Below are positions 1 to 8,380 of a stretch of DNA of 15,514 nt, piece by piece. Each line of letters begins with the position of its first letter. Position 1 is the stretch's first letter. This stretch comes from Burkholderiaceae bacterium (GTDB taxonomy: Bacteria; Pseudomonadota; Gammaproteobacteria; Burkholderiales; Burkholderiaceae_C). A program made the translations under genes and the position numbers. Under the pieces are notes generated by a model. The model searched no databases. It was not told the origin of the DNA and worked only from the letters and a program-made list of their open reading frames with translations. The stretch spans positions 9,278 through 24,791 of the forward strand of contig JANREF010000202.1 of assembly GCA_030726195.1 (NCBI GenBank), in the 5' to 3' direction.

Positions 1-2117
<2,117 letters not shown>

Positions 2118-2192
2118 AGATAGGTGTACCAACTGGTTTTAATCGTCAACCGCTGGCATCAAAAAGTACGAAATTGAATAGTTTGAATAGCG

Positions 2193-2221
2193 AAAAGGCC
2201 CCATTCAAGTCGAATGCGGCC
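2193..2221 (-). terminator. Intrinsic terminator-like hairpin behind the M23 peptidase gene
   Basis: On the minus strand a 10-bp stem with one G-G mismatch (GGCCGCATTC / GAATGGGGCC) encloses the loop GACTT and is followed directly by TTTT at 2196-2193. It lies about 85 bases past the peptidase stop and about 75 bases before the secA start, so it would separate the two transcription units. Confidence 0.6.
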
Positions 2222-2246
2222 AGAAGCTTAACAACAAGGAGTTTAA

Positions 2247-2302
2247 CCGGGCTGGTGGCGCGGGCCGCCTGCTTTAGGCAGGACCACCGCGCACCAACCG
2301 GC
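2247..2302 (-). terminator. Long imperfect hairpin just after the M23 peptidase stop
   Basis: Two bases past the peptidase stop codon the arms CCGG, TGGTG, CGCGG and CCTGC pair with GCAGG, CCGCG, CACCA and CCGG around the loop TTTAG, interrupted by small bulges and one internal loop. There is no T-run directly after it. It may work as the first half of a two-hairpin terminator with the one at 2193-2221, or protect the 3' end of the mRNA. Its role is inferred from position and structure only. Confidence 0.45.
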
Positions 2303-2304
2303 TG

Positions 2305-3237
2305 TTAGCGACTGGATGCCACTGTCGGGCTGTCGCGCCCCAGCGCCAAGAACTTGGCGGGGTCTTTGTAACGCCCAGACACCCACACTTCAAAGTGCAG
2401 ATGCGGGCCAGTCGAGCGGCCTGTAGAGCCGATCAGGCCAATTTTTTGACCGCGCTTGATCAAGTCTCCCACCTTCACCAGCATGCGGCTGGTGTGCGCG
2501 TAACGTGTGATCACGTCGTTGCCATGGTCTACCTCGATCATGTTGCCGTAGTCCGAATGGTTCATGGCCGTGACCACCACACCGCCAGCGGCGGCGTAAA
2601 TGGGCGTACCCACGGGGCCAGGGAAGTCCAAGCCCGTGTGCATGGCGCTGGAGCCCGTAAATGGGTCCACGCGACGACCAAACCGCGAGCCCGTCAGCAA
2701 ACCATTCACTGGTCTGGTGGTGGGGATCATGGCGCGCTGCAGCTTTTGATCGAGCAAGCGCGATTCCAGAACCGTTAAAAAGTCTTCACCGATGTTGGCT
2801 TCGCCTTGCAGGTCTGCCAACGCTTGGCTGAAATCTTTGACCGACAAGGCACGCTCACCCACCAATGCGCCACCCGCACCAGGGGTGGGTTTGAGCAGCT
2901 TGGTGTCCATGCCCGCGAGCTGTGCGACGCGCTCACCCAACGAGTCCAACTGCACCATACGGGCTTGCAGCTCGCCAAGGCGCGTGGCCATCACGTCAAG
3001 ATTTTCACGCAAGTAGCGGTTTTGAGCCTCCATGTCTTGAGAGGCGACTTGGGGCAGGATTTGGCCAACGATAGGCCAGTTGTTGCGCGTACCCGCTTTG
3101 AGCAGCGCATGGTAGGCAGCGACAGCGCTGGACACGGCCAGGACGATGACACACAACGCAATGGTGAACAAACCTTTGGCGCCCAATTCGAATGCGCGCG
3201 TGGATCGAAACCGCGTGTCAGTGATAATCACATGCAT
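2305..3237 (-). CDS. Membrane-anchored M23 family (LytM-type) metallopeptidase
   Basis: The 310-residue protein has one N-terminal membrane segment (about residues 22-42). A coiled-coil-like region follows (about 64-110), then a C-terminal LytM/M23 domain (about 195-298). The zinc-site residues are all present: HTGLD (H200, D204), H248, and HLHFE (H279, H281). This predicts a Zn endopeptidase facing the periplasm that cuts peptidoglycan crosslinks, so it should be active rather than an NlpD/EnvC-type activator that has lost these residues. The ATG at 3237 is chosen because the frame further upstream has an unlikely Arg/Trp/Cys-rich sequence and would cover the divergent gene; an AGGA lies about 10 bases upstream. 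The position between a DUF721 gene and secA is, from memory, common in Burkholderiales. The exact physiological substrate is unknown. Confidence 0.9.
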   Translation of the reverse strand: MHVIITDTRFRSTRAFELGAKGLFTIALCVIVLAVSSAVAAYHALLKAGTRNNWPIVGQILPQVASQDMEAQNRYLRENLDVMATRLGELQARMVQLDSLGERVAQLAGMDTKLLKPTPGAGGALVGERALSVKDFSQALADLQGEANIGEDFLTVLESRLLDQKLQRAMIPTTRPVNGLLTGSRFGRRVDPFTGSSAMHTGLDFPGPVGTPIYAAAGGVVVTAMNHSDYGNMIEVDHGNDVITRYAHTSRMLVKVGDLIKRGQKIGLIGSTGRSTGPHLHFEVWVSGRYKDPAKFLALGRDSPTVASSR

Positions 3238-3278
3238 GTCATCATGTTCCTGTCGTGGCAGCGTCTTGCAACACCACC

Positions 3279-3590
3279 GTGAAACCATCCATCCCCAACG
3301 CCATACCCATCGCTCAAGCAATGGACAGCTCCGAGACACTGCACTCGCTGTTGGCGAAAGTGCGCTTGTCTCAAAGCAGACTAGAGACGGTCAAACAACT
3401 GATTCCGGTAACGCTTAGGAACAGCCTGCATGCTGGCAGTGCTGATGAGGGGCAGTGGACACTGCTGGTCAACTCACCCGCGGTTGCCGCAAAACTGAGG
3501 CAGCTGCTGCCTAGCCTTGTTCAGGCCTTGCGCCACAAGGAACAAGTTGATGTCGAGGTGCGCATCAAAATCGCACGCCCAACGGCTTAA
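3279..3590 (+). CDS. DUF721 / DciA-like protein
   Basis: This small protein (103 residues from the GTG at 3279) contains an N-terminal helical stretch (TLHSLLAKVRLSQSRLETVK). A region like the DUF721 core follows (QWTLLVNSPAVAAKLRQLLP). The DUF721 family includes DciA, which helps load the replicative helicase DnaB in bacteria lacking DnaC. In Burkholderiales these proteins are short and sit beside the M23 peptidase and secA, as here. The start is uncertain: GTG 3255, GTG 3279 and ATG 3321 are all in frame and none has a convincing Shine-Dalgarno. GTG 3279 gives an N-terminus of the usual style (MKPSIPNAI). The gene diverges from the peptidase with only about 41 bases between starts, and it ends one base before the CCA end of the tRNA on the other strand. 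The helicase-loading role is inferred from family membership. Confidence 0.72.
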   Translation: MKPSIPNAIPIAQAMDSSETLHSLLAKVRLSQSRLETVKQLIPVTLRNSLHAGSADEGQWTLLVNSPAVAAKLRQLLPSLVQALRHKEQVDVEVRIKIARPTA

Positions 3591-3591
3591 A

Positions 3592-3667
3592 TGGTGCCGA
3601 ATGTCCGACTCGAACGGACGACCTACCGCTTACAAGGCGGTTGCTCTACCAGCTGAGCTAATTCGGC
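3592..3667 (-). tRNA. tRNA-Thr (anticodon UGU)
   Basis: The minus strand reads as a full 76-nt cloverleaf. The acceptor stem is GCCGAAT/ATTCGGC, the D arm GCTC..GAGC, the anticodon stem ACCGC/GCGGT with loop CTTGTAA (anticodon TGT), and the T arm GTCCG-TTCGAGT-CGGAC. A genome-encoded CCA is at 3594-3592. UGU reads threonine codons ACA and probably other ACN codons. The gene starts 12 bases after the sspB stop on the same strand, with no promoter visible in that gap, so it may be cut from the sspAB transcript. It abuts the convergent DUF721 gene. Confidence 0.97.
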
Positions 3668-3679
3668 ACGTGTGAGATT

Positions 3680-4201
3680 CTACTTCACTCTGCGAAGGCC
3701 TGCGCCGCCACCGGTTGGTGGACGAGGCGTTGGATCCGTCTCAGATGAAGTGTGCGCCGCATTTTCCCTAGGAGAAGGCGTCACAACGGACACCAATGCG
3801 GGGGCTTTAGCTTGTGATGTTGCAGATGCAGGTTGTGGCTGTTTTGCAACATCGGGCGCAGCGGCCTGCTTATCGGTCGCGGGAAAGGCCATACCCTGAC
3901 CGTTTTCACGGGCATAAATGGCCAACACACGATTCACAGGCACAAAAATATCCTGCACTTTGCCGCTGAAACGGCCTTTGAAGCTGACCATGTCGTTGGC
4001 CATTTGCAAGCCTTGGGTCGCACCATAGCTGACATTGAGCACGATTTGCCCATCGTTGACAAAGGCCGCTGGCACTTCAACGGTGTGGTCTACCGACACG
4101 GCCATATAGGGCGTGTAGCCGTTGTCTGAGCACCACTCATGAATGGCGCGCAGCAAATACGGCTTGGTAGACGGTATGTCGTTGAAGTCCATAACTTTCA
4201 T
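3680..4201 (-). CDS. sspB: ClpXP protease specificity-enhancing factor SspB
   Basis: SspB delivers ssrA-tagged and other substrates to the ClpXP protease in the cytosol. The 173-residue product starts with the typical substrate-binding domain (about residues 10-107; STKPYLLRAIHEWCSDNGYT then VNDGQIVLNVS). A Pro/Ala/Ser-rich disordered linker follows (about 108-165). It ends in LRRVK, the position and type of the ClpX-binding tail (LRVVK in E. coli). So both functional ends are present. Two ATGs are possible, 4201 and 4192; neither has a strong Shine-Dalgarno, and the longer form lies only 6 bases from the sspA stop. sspA lies directly upstream, the usual arrangement, and the two are very probably co-transcribed. 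tRNA-Thr follows. Confidence 0.95.
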   Translation of the reverse strand: MKVMDFNDIPSTKPYLLRAIHEWCSDNGYTPYMAVSVDHTVEVPAAFVNDGQIVLNVSYGATQGLQMANDMVSFKGRFSGKVQDIFVPVNRVLAIYARENGQGMAFPATDKQAAAPDVAKQPQPASATSQAKAPALVSVVTPSPRENAAHTSSETDPTPRPPTGGGAGLRRVK

Positions 4202-4207
4202 AACGGC

Positions 4208-4819
4208 TTACTTGCGCATGACCTTTTCTGAGGGGGTCAATGCTTCGATGTAGGCAGGGCGAGAGAAGATACGCTCCGCGTACTTGAGCAGCGGTGCAGC
4301 ATTTTTACTCAGCTCGATACCGTACATATCCAAGCGCCACAGCAGCGGTGCAATAGACACATCCAGCATGGAAAAGTTATCGCCCAACATGAATTTATTT
4401 TTCATGAACACGGGTGCCAACTGCGTCAAGCGGTCGCGGATGTGGCTGCGCGCTTTGTCCAAAGCTTTGTCGTTGCCTTTGTTGTTGCGCGCCTCCAAAA
4501 CGTTCACGTGCGTGAACAACTCTTTTTCGAAGTTCAACAAAAACAAACGCACGCGTGCGCGGTCAACAGGATCACCGGGCATCAATTGGGGGTGCGGGAA
4601 ACGCTCGTCAATGTATTCATTGATGATGTTTGATTCGTACAGAATCAAATCACGCTCCACCAAAATCGGCACTTGGCCGTAGGGGTTCATGACCGCGATG
4701 TCTTCGGGCTTGTTGTACAAGTCCACATCGCGAATTTCAAAGTCCATGCCTTTTTCAAACAGCACGAAGCGGCAGCGATGCGAGAAGGGGCAAGTGGTGC
4801 CCGAGTACAAAACCATCAT
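4208..4819 (-). CDS. sspA: Stringent starvation protein A (RNA polymerase-associated, GST fold)
   Basis: SspA binds RNA polymerase holoenzyme and changes promoter use in stationary phase and acid stress in E. coli. The 203-residue product has a thioredoxin-like N-terminal half (MMVLYSGTTCPFSHRCRF; NPYGQVPILVE) and an all-helical GST C-terminal half. It keeps the PHP surface motif (residues 75-77 in RFPHPQLMPGDP) that marks SspA and contacts the transcription complex. AGGAG stands 8-9 bases before the ATG at 4819; ATG 4816 is an alternative. Only about 24 bases separate the start from the petC terminator hairpin, so its promoter is not obvious. It may rely partly on readthrough from petABC. 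Confidence 0.95.
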   Translation of the reverse strand: MMVLYSGTTCPFSHRCRFVLFEKGMDFEIRDVDLYNKPEDIAVMNPYGQVPILVERDLILYESNIINEYIDERFPHPQLMPGDPVDRARVRLFLLNFEKELFTHVNVLEARNNKGNDKALDKARSHIRDRLTQLAPVFMKNKFMLGDNFSMLDVSIAPLLWRLDMYGIELSKNAAPLLKYAERIFSRPAYIEALTPSEKVMRK

Positions 4820-4837
4820 GACAGAAGTCTCCTAAAC

Positions 4838-4876
4838 AAAAAACAGTGGCCGCACCCAAGGGTGCCAAGGCCACTG
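4838..4876 (-). terminator. Rho-independent terminator of the petABC operon
   Basis: On the minus strand CAGTGGCC pairs with GGCCACTG and, inside it, GCACCC pairs with GGGTGC over an AA loop, with a 3-base bulge. TTTTTT follows at once (4843-4838). The hairpin lies 36 bases past the petC stop. It sits within the short gap before sspA on the same strand, so it also controls any readthrough into sspAB. Confidence 0.9.
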
Positions 4877-4912
4877 TGTCAGGTGACAGGGTACGAGTAC
4901 CCCATCAAACAA

Positions 4913-5671
4913 TTACTTGATATCTTTCCAGAATGCCGCGTTCAAGCGCCATGCCACCAAGGTGAAGATGGACAGGAACAACAACACCCACACGCCGATA
5001 CGTACACGCGTGTTTTGTGCAGGCTCGCCCATCCACTGCAAGTAAGCAACCAGATCACCTACGGCGCTGTCAAATTGGGCTTCGCTCATGGTGCCCGCAG
5101 ACACTTGCTTGAAGCCGTTGAAAACATGGGTGGTGTGGCCGTGTGCCTCGACTTCTTTGGTCAGCATTTCTTGCTCGCCCTGCAGTTGCCACAACGGATT
5201 AGGCATGGCAACGGCTGGGAAGGCTGCGTTATTCCAGCCTGTCAGCGTCGTGCCGTCGCGGTAGTAGCCGCGCAAGAAGGTGTAGATGTAGTCCGCTCCT
5301 GAACCGTTGGCGCCTGCACGTGAGCGTGCGATCACGCTCAAGTCAGGGGGCGCCGCACCAAACCAAGCCTTGGCTTCCATTGGGTTGATGGTGGCCTTCA
5401 TCAAATCGCCAGACTTGTCACTGATGAAGTTCAGGTTTTCTTTAATTTGCTTGTCTGACAAACCAATGTCTTGCATGCGGTTGTAGCGCATGTAAGCCGC
5501 AGAGTGACAGTTCAAGCAGTAATTGGCGAACAGTTGCGCGCCGCGCTGCAAAGCAGCCATGTCGTTGGTGCGGCTTGGCGCTTTATCCCAAGCAATGCCG
5601 CCAGTCGCCGCATTCGCGGCGCTCACCAAAGAGGCACACAAGGCCATGGCGAGAAGGATTTTTTTCAACAT
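4913..5671 (-). CDS. petC: Cytochrome c1 (ubiquinol-cytochrome c reductase)
   Basis: Cytochrome c1 takes electrons from the Rieske protein and passes them to soluble cytochrome c on the periplasmic side of the bc1 complex. The 252-residue product has a Sec signal peptide (about 1-21, ending SAANA), the heme c site CLNCH (C52, C55, H56), and a likely axial Met in VAMPNPL (M156). A C-terminal membrane anchor spans about 226-245 and ends with a short basic cytosolic tail (FWKDIK). I chose ATG 5671 because GGAG at 5684-5681 lies 9 bases upstream. ATG 5680 would touch that GGAG directly, and GTG 5686 has no site. The gene follows petB after about 20 bases and ends the operon. Confidence 0.96.
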   Translation of the reverse strand: MLKKILLAMALCASLVSAANAATGGIAWDKAPSRTNDMAALQRGAQLFANYCLNCHSAAYMRYNRMQDIGLSDKQIKENLNFISDKSGDLMKATINPMEAKAWFGAAPPDLSVIARSRAGANGSGADYIYTFLRGYYRDGTTLTGWNNAAFPAVAMPNPLWQLQGEQEMLTKEVEAHGHTTHVFNGFKQVSAGTMSEAQFDSAVGDLVAYLQWMGEPAQNTRVRIGVWVLLFLSIFTLVAWRLNAAFWKDIK

Positions 5672-5692
5672 CTTATTCATCTCCACAGCGGT

Positions 5693-7093
5693 TTAATGAG
5701 CTTCAAACACAACACGGTCGGGCACAGTCTTGAAGTTGCCCAAACGGCTCCACCAAGGCATGAGCAAGAAGAAACCGAAGTACATCAAGGTGCCGGCCTG
5801 AGACATGCGCTCAAACACAGGTGAAGGCGCTTGAATGCCCAAGTAACCCAACACGAAGAAGTTGATCACGAACACGCCGTACACAATTTTGTGCCAGTCG
5901 GGACGGTAGCGAATCGACTTGACGGGGCTGTGATCCAACCATGGCAAGAAGAACAGAATAACAACCGCACCACCCATCACCACCACGCCCCAGAACTTGG
6001 CGTCTGTGGCCATCATGGCGGCAATAGCCAGCACCGCACCGCCCAACACAGCTACTTTGGCTTTGCCGGAGAGCTTGAGCTTCACGGCGGCCAACAGTGC
6101 GCCCGCAGCGACCAAGCCCATGAGCACATACATCATCTCAGTGGTGATGGCACGCAGCATGGAGTAAAACGGCGTGAAGTACCAAACAGGCGCAATGTGC
6201 GCTGGTGTTTTCAGTGGATCGGCTGGAATGAAGTTGTTGTACTCCAAGAAGTAGCCGCCCAGCTCAGGTGCGAAAAACACAATCGCTGAGAACACCATCA
6301 AGAACACCGACACGCCCAAGACGTCGTGCACGGTGTAGTAGGGGTGGAAAGGAATGCCATCGAGTGGAATCCCCTTGTCGTCCTTCAGAGCCTTGATTTC
6401 AACGCCGTCTGGGTTGTTGGATCCCACTTCATGCAGCGCAATGATGTGCGCCACAACCAAGCCCAGCAACACCAATGGCACTGCAATCACGTGGAAGCTG
6501 AAGAAGCGGTTCAAGGTGGCATCGCCCACCACAAAGTCACCACGGATCAACAAGGCCAAATCTTCGCCAACGAATGGAATGGCTGAGAACAGGTTCACGA
6601 TCACTTGCGCGCCCCAGTAGCTCATCTGCCCCCATGGCAGCAAGTAGCCCATGAAGGCTTCGGCCATGAGACACAGGAAAATGGCACAGCCAAAAATCCA
6701 CACCAGCTCGCGAGGCTTGCGGTAGCTGCCGTACAGCAAACCGCGGAACATGTGCATGTAGACCACCACAAAGAAGGCGGATGCGCCAGTGGAGTGCATG
6801 TAGCGAATCAACCAGCCCCATGGCACGTCGCGCATGATGTACTCGACTGATGCAAAGGCCAAAGCCGCATCAGGCTTGTAGTGCATGACCAAGAAAATAC
6901 CGGTCACGATTTGAATCACCAGCACCAACAGCGCCAGTGAGCCAAAGAAGTACCAGAAGTTGAAGTTCTTGGGTGCGTAGTACTCTGCCAAGTGCTCGTT
7001 GTAGAGCTTGGACAGTGGGAAGCGGTTGTCTACCCAGTTCAGCAGTTTTTGTGCGGGAGGAGCGTCTGCCGCGATTTCTTTGAATTCAGCCAT
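5693..7093 (-). CDS. petB: Cytochrome b (bc1 complex)
   Basis: Cytochrome b is the membrane core of the bc1 complex and carries both quinone sites and the two b hemes. In the 466-residue protein the heme His pairs are H100/H114 and H201/H216. The first pair is 14 apart and the second 15 apart, so the second spacing resembles cytochrome b6 rather than mitochondrial or alphaproteobacterial cytochrome b. The Qo motif reads PVWY (302-305) in place of the classical PEWY. Between this helix and the stretch ending FFLPWLDHSPVKSIRYRP lies extra hydrophobic sequence (about 320-385), which makes the protein longer than the usual ~400-430 residues. From memory these traits are shared by many beta- and gammaproteobacteria. 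GAGG lies about 10 bases before the ATG. It is the middle gene of petABC. Confidence 0.97.
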   Translation of the reverse strand: MAEFKEIAADAPPAQKLLNWVDNRFPLSKLYNEHLAEYYAPKNFNFWYFFGSLALLVLVIQIVTGIFLVMHYKPDAALAFASVEYIMRDVPWGWLIRYMHSTGASAFFVVVYMHMFRGLLYGSYRKPRELVWIFGCAIFLCLMAEAFMGYLLPWGQMSYWGAQVIVNLFSAIPFVGEDLALLIRGDFVVGDATLNRFFSFHVIAVPLVLLGLVVAHIIALHEVGSNNPDGVEIKALKDDKGIPLDGIPFHPYYTVHDVLGVSVFLMVFSAIVFFAPELGGYFLEYNNFIPADPLKTPAHIAPVWYFTPFYSMLRAITTEMMYVLMGLVAAGALLAAVKLKLSGKAKVAVLGGAVLAIAAMMATDAKFWGVVVMGGAVVILFFLPWLDHSPVKSIRYRPDWHKIVYGVFVINFFVLGYLGIQAPSPVFERMSQAGTLMYFGFFLLMPWWSRLGNFKTVPDRVVFEAH

Positions 7094-7167
7094 TTGTTTG
7101 ATGCCTCAAAAGCAGGTGCGCTGTATGCGCAGATGGTGTCGATTAAGTAGCCTTTTGTCTTGGCGCG

Positions 7168-7767
7168 TTAGGCTGTCTCTGTATCTTCACCAATCAACAA
7201 GGTGGTGTCAGACAAATACATGTGCGGTGGCACAGGCAAGTTGTCTGGTGACGGCTTGTTCTTGAACACACGTCCGGCCACGTCGAACGTAGAGCCGTGG
7301 CATGGGCACAAGAAACCGCCCGGCCAGTCTTCTGGCAACGACGGCTGCGCGCCAGGCGCGAGCTTATCGGTTGGGGAGCAGCCCAAGTGGGGGCAAATAC
7401 CAATGCCAACGAAGTACTCGGGCTTGATAGAGCGGTGACGGTTTTTCGCGTAAGCGGGGATAGGGTAAGCCGTGCGGTCCGACTCAGGGTCGGCCAAGTT
7501 AGGCTCGTCTTTCTCAAGCGTGGCCAACATCTCAGGCGTACGGCGCAACACCCATACAGGCTTGCCTCGCCACTCGACCGTAATTTTTTCGCCAGGCGCT
7601 AGTTTTGAAATATCAACTTCAACTGACGCACCAGCGGCTTTGGCACGTTCAGACGGGCTGAATGTACTCACAAATGGGACGGCAACGGCGGCTGCACCAG
7701 CGCCACCCATAGCGCACGAGGTGATCAGCCAGCTACGACGGCCGTTATCAACAGTTGCTTCGCTCAT
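7168..7767 (-). CDS. petA: Rieske iron-sulfur protein (bc1 complex)
   Basis: This is the 2Fe-2S subunit that moves electrons from ubiquinol at the Qo site to cytochrome c1. The 199-residue product carries both cluster boxes, CPHLGC (C125, H127, C130) and CPCHGS (C154, C156, H157). C125, H127, C154 and H157 are the expected ligands, and C130-C156 the expected disulfide. The N-terminus NGRRSWLITS followed by a hydrophobic stretch is a twin-arginine signal-anchor, as expected for a Rieske protein folded before export. ATG 7767 is preferred over an in-frame start at 7803: it gives the standard N-terminus, MSEATVDNG, and AAGAG lies upstream. It is the first gene of petABC and has its own promoter (7825-7854). 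The 74-base gap to petB holds no clear signal. Confidence 0.97.
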   Translation of the reverse strand: MSEATVDNGRRSWLITSCAMGGAGAAAVAVPFVSTFSPSERAKAAGASVEVDISKLAPGEKITVEWRGKPVWVLRRTPEMLATLEKDEPNLADPESDRTAYPIPAYAKNRHRSIKPEYFVGIGICPHLGCSPTDKLAPGAQPSLPEDWPGGFLCPCHGSTFDVAGRVFKNKPSPDNLPVPPHMYLSDTTLLIGEDTETA

Positions 7768-7824
7768 GGAACTCTTTCGGTGAGAGGACTTATCGGAGGG
7801 CAATTACCCTAGGGACAACCCTGC

Positions 7825-7854
7825 ATTGTACTGGAGACCGCCGCACAATTTCAA
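7825..7854 (-). promoter_or_regulatory. Sigma-70-type promoter of petABC
   Basis: On the minus strand TTGAAA (7854-7849) is followed after 18 bases by TACAAT (7830-7825), a close match to the -35/-10 consensus. It sits about 58 bases ahead of the petA ATG. It is back to back with the divergent mscL promoter candidate. Found by eye; no start site has been measured. Confidence 0.65.
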
Positions 7855-7861
7855 ACCCACG

Positions 7862-7889
7862 TTGCTTGCGGTCTTTCCATTCATACAAT
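7862..7889 (+). promoter_or_regulatory. Candidate promoter of mscL
   Basis: TTGCTT (7862-7867) and TACAAT (7884-7889) are 16 bases apart on the plus strand, 60-87 bases before the mscL ATG. Transcription would start near 7896, only a few bases before the hairpin at 7899. The -35 box is only 7 bases from that of petABC, so one regulator could affect both. Confidence 0.5.
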
Positions 7890-7898
7890 AGTAGTATT

Positions 7899-7926
7899 CG
7901 CAGACTGCAGCAGCCTGCGGTTTTTT
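7899..7926 (+). terminator. Terminator-like hairpin in the mscL leader
   Basis: CGCAG (7899-7903) pairs with CTGCG (7915-7919), and inside it CTG pairs with CAG across one A-C mismatch, leaving a 3-base loop. G and TTTTTT (7921-7926) follow. The form is that of an intrinsic terminator for plus-strand transcription. No plus-strand gene ends upstream of it, since the nearest neighbour, petA, runs the other way. It therefore lies in the mscL 5' leader. It could attenuate mscL or end a very short leader RNA. Confidence 0.55.
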
Positions 7927-7948
7927 CGTCTTTTAAGGACCACAACAA

Positions 7949-8377
7949 ATGAGTATCGCTACAGAATTCAAGGCCTTTGCGCTCAAAGGCAATGTGGTCG
8001 ACCTCGCGGTCGGTGTGATCATTGGTGCCGCATTCGGAAAAATTGTCACATCGTTGGTCAACGACATCATCATGCCCGTGGTCGGCGCCGTGTTTGGCAA
8101 CGTCGATTTCACACAGCTCTTCATTGCCTTAGGTCAGGTGCCAGCGGGCGTCCCCATGGTCTTGGCAGACTTACAAAAAGCCGGCGTGCCCGTGCTGGCC
8201 TACGGCAGCTTTGTGACTGTCACCATCAACTTTCTGATCTTGGCGTTCATCATCTTCATCATGGTTCGCCAAATCAACCGCCTCAAACGCCAAGAACAAG
8301 CCGCTCCAGCCGCGCCCGCTGTCACGCCAGAAGATATTGTCTTGCTGCGTGAAATTCGCGACAGCCTGCAAAAATAA
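7949..8377 (+). CDS. mscL: Large-conductance mechanosensitive channel MscL
   Basis: MscL forms a homopentameric inner-membrane channel that opens under high membrane tension and releases solutes during hypo-osmotic shock. The 142-residue product is of usual length. It has the amphipathic N-terminal helix ([15 protein letters not shown]) and the pore-lining first membrane helix with the small-residue pattern [19 protein letters not shown] periplasmic loop follows (about 46-78), then the second helix (about 84-107) and a charged C-terminal bundle helix ([16 protein letters not shown]). AAGGA lies 9 bases before the ATG. The gene diverges from petABC and converges with pdxA, whose stop is 3 bases away. 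A terminator-like hairpin precedes it. Confidence 0.98.
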   Translation: MSIATEFKAFALKGNVVDLAVGVIIGAAFGKIVTSLVNDIIMPVVGAVFGNVDFTQLFIALGQVPAGVPMVLADLQKAGVPVLAYGSFVTVTINFLILAFIIFIMVRQINRLKRQEQAAPAAPAVTPEDIVLLREIRDSLQK

Positions 8378-8380
8378 CAC

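Noticed and set aside
2806..3282. 158-codon plus-strand open frame opposite the M23 peptidase
   Set aside because: It lies wholly over the conserved peptidase coding sequence and its product has no recognisable domain.
3592..3667. tRNA-Thr as an integration (att) site of a mobile element
   Set aside because: Both sides are ordinary housekeeping genes, no integrase is nearby, and I see no second copy of the tRNA 3' end in the window.
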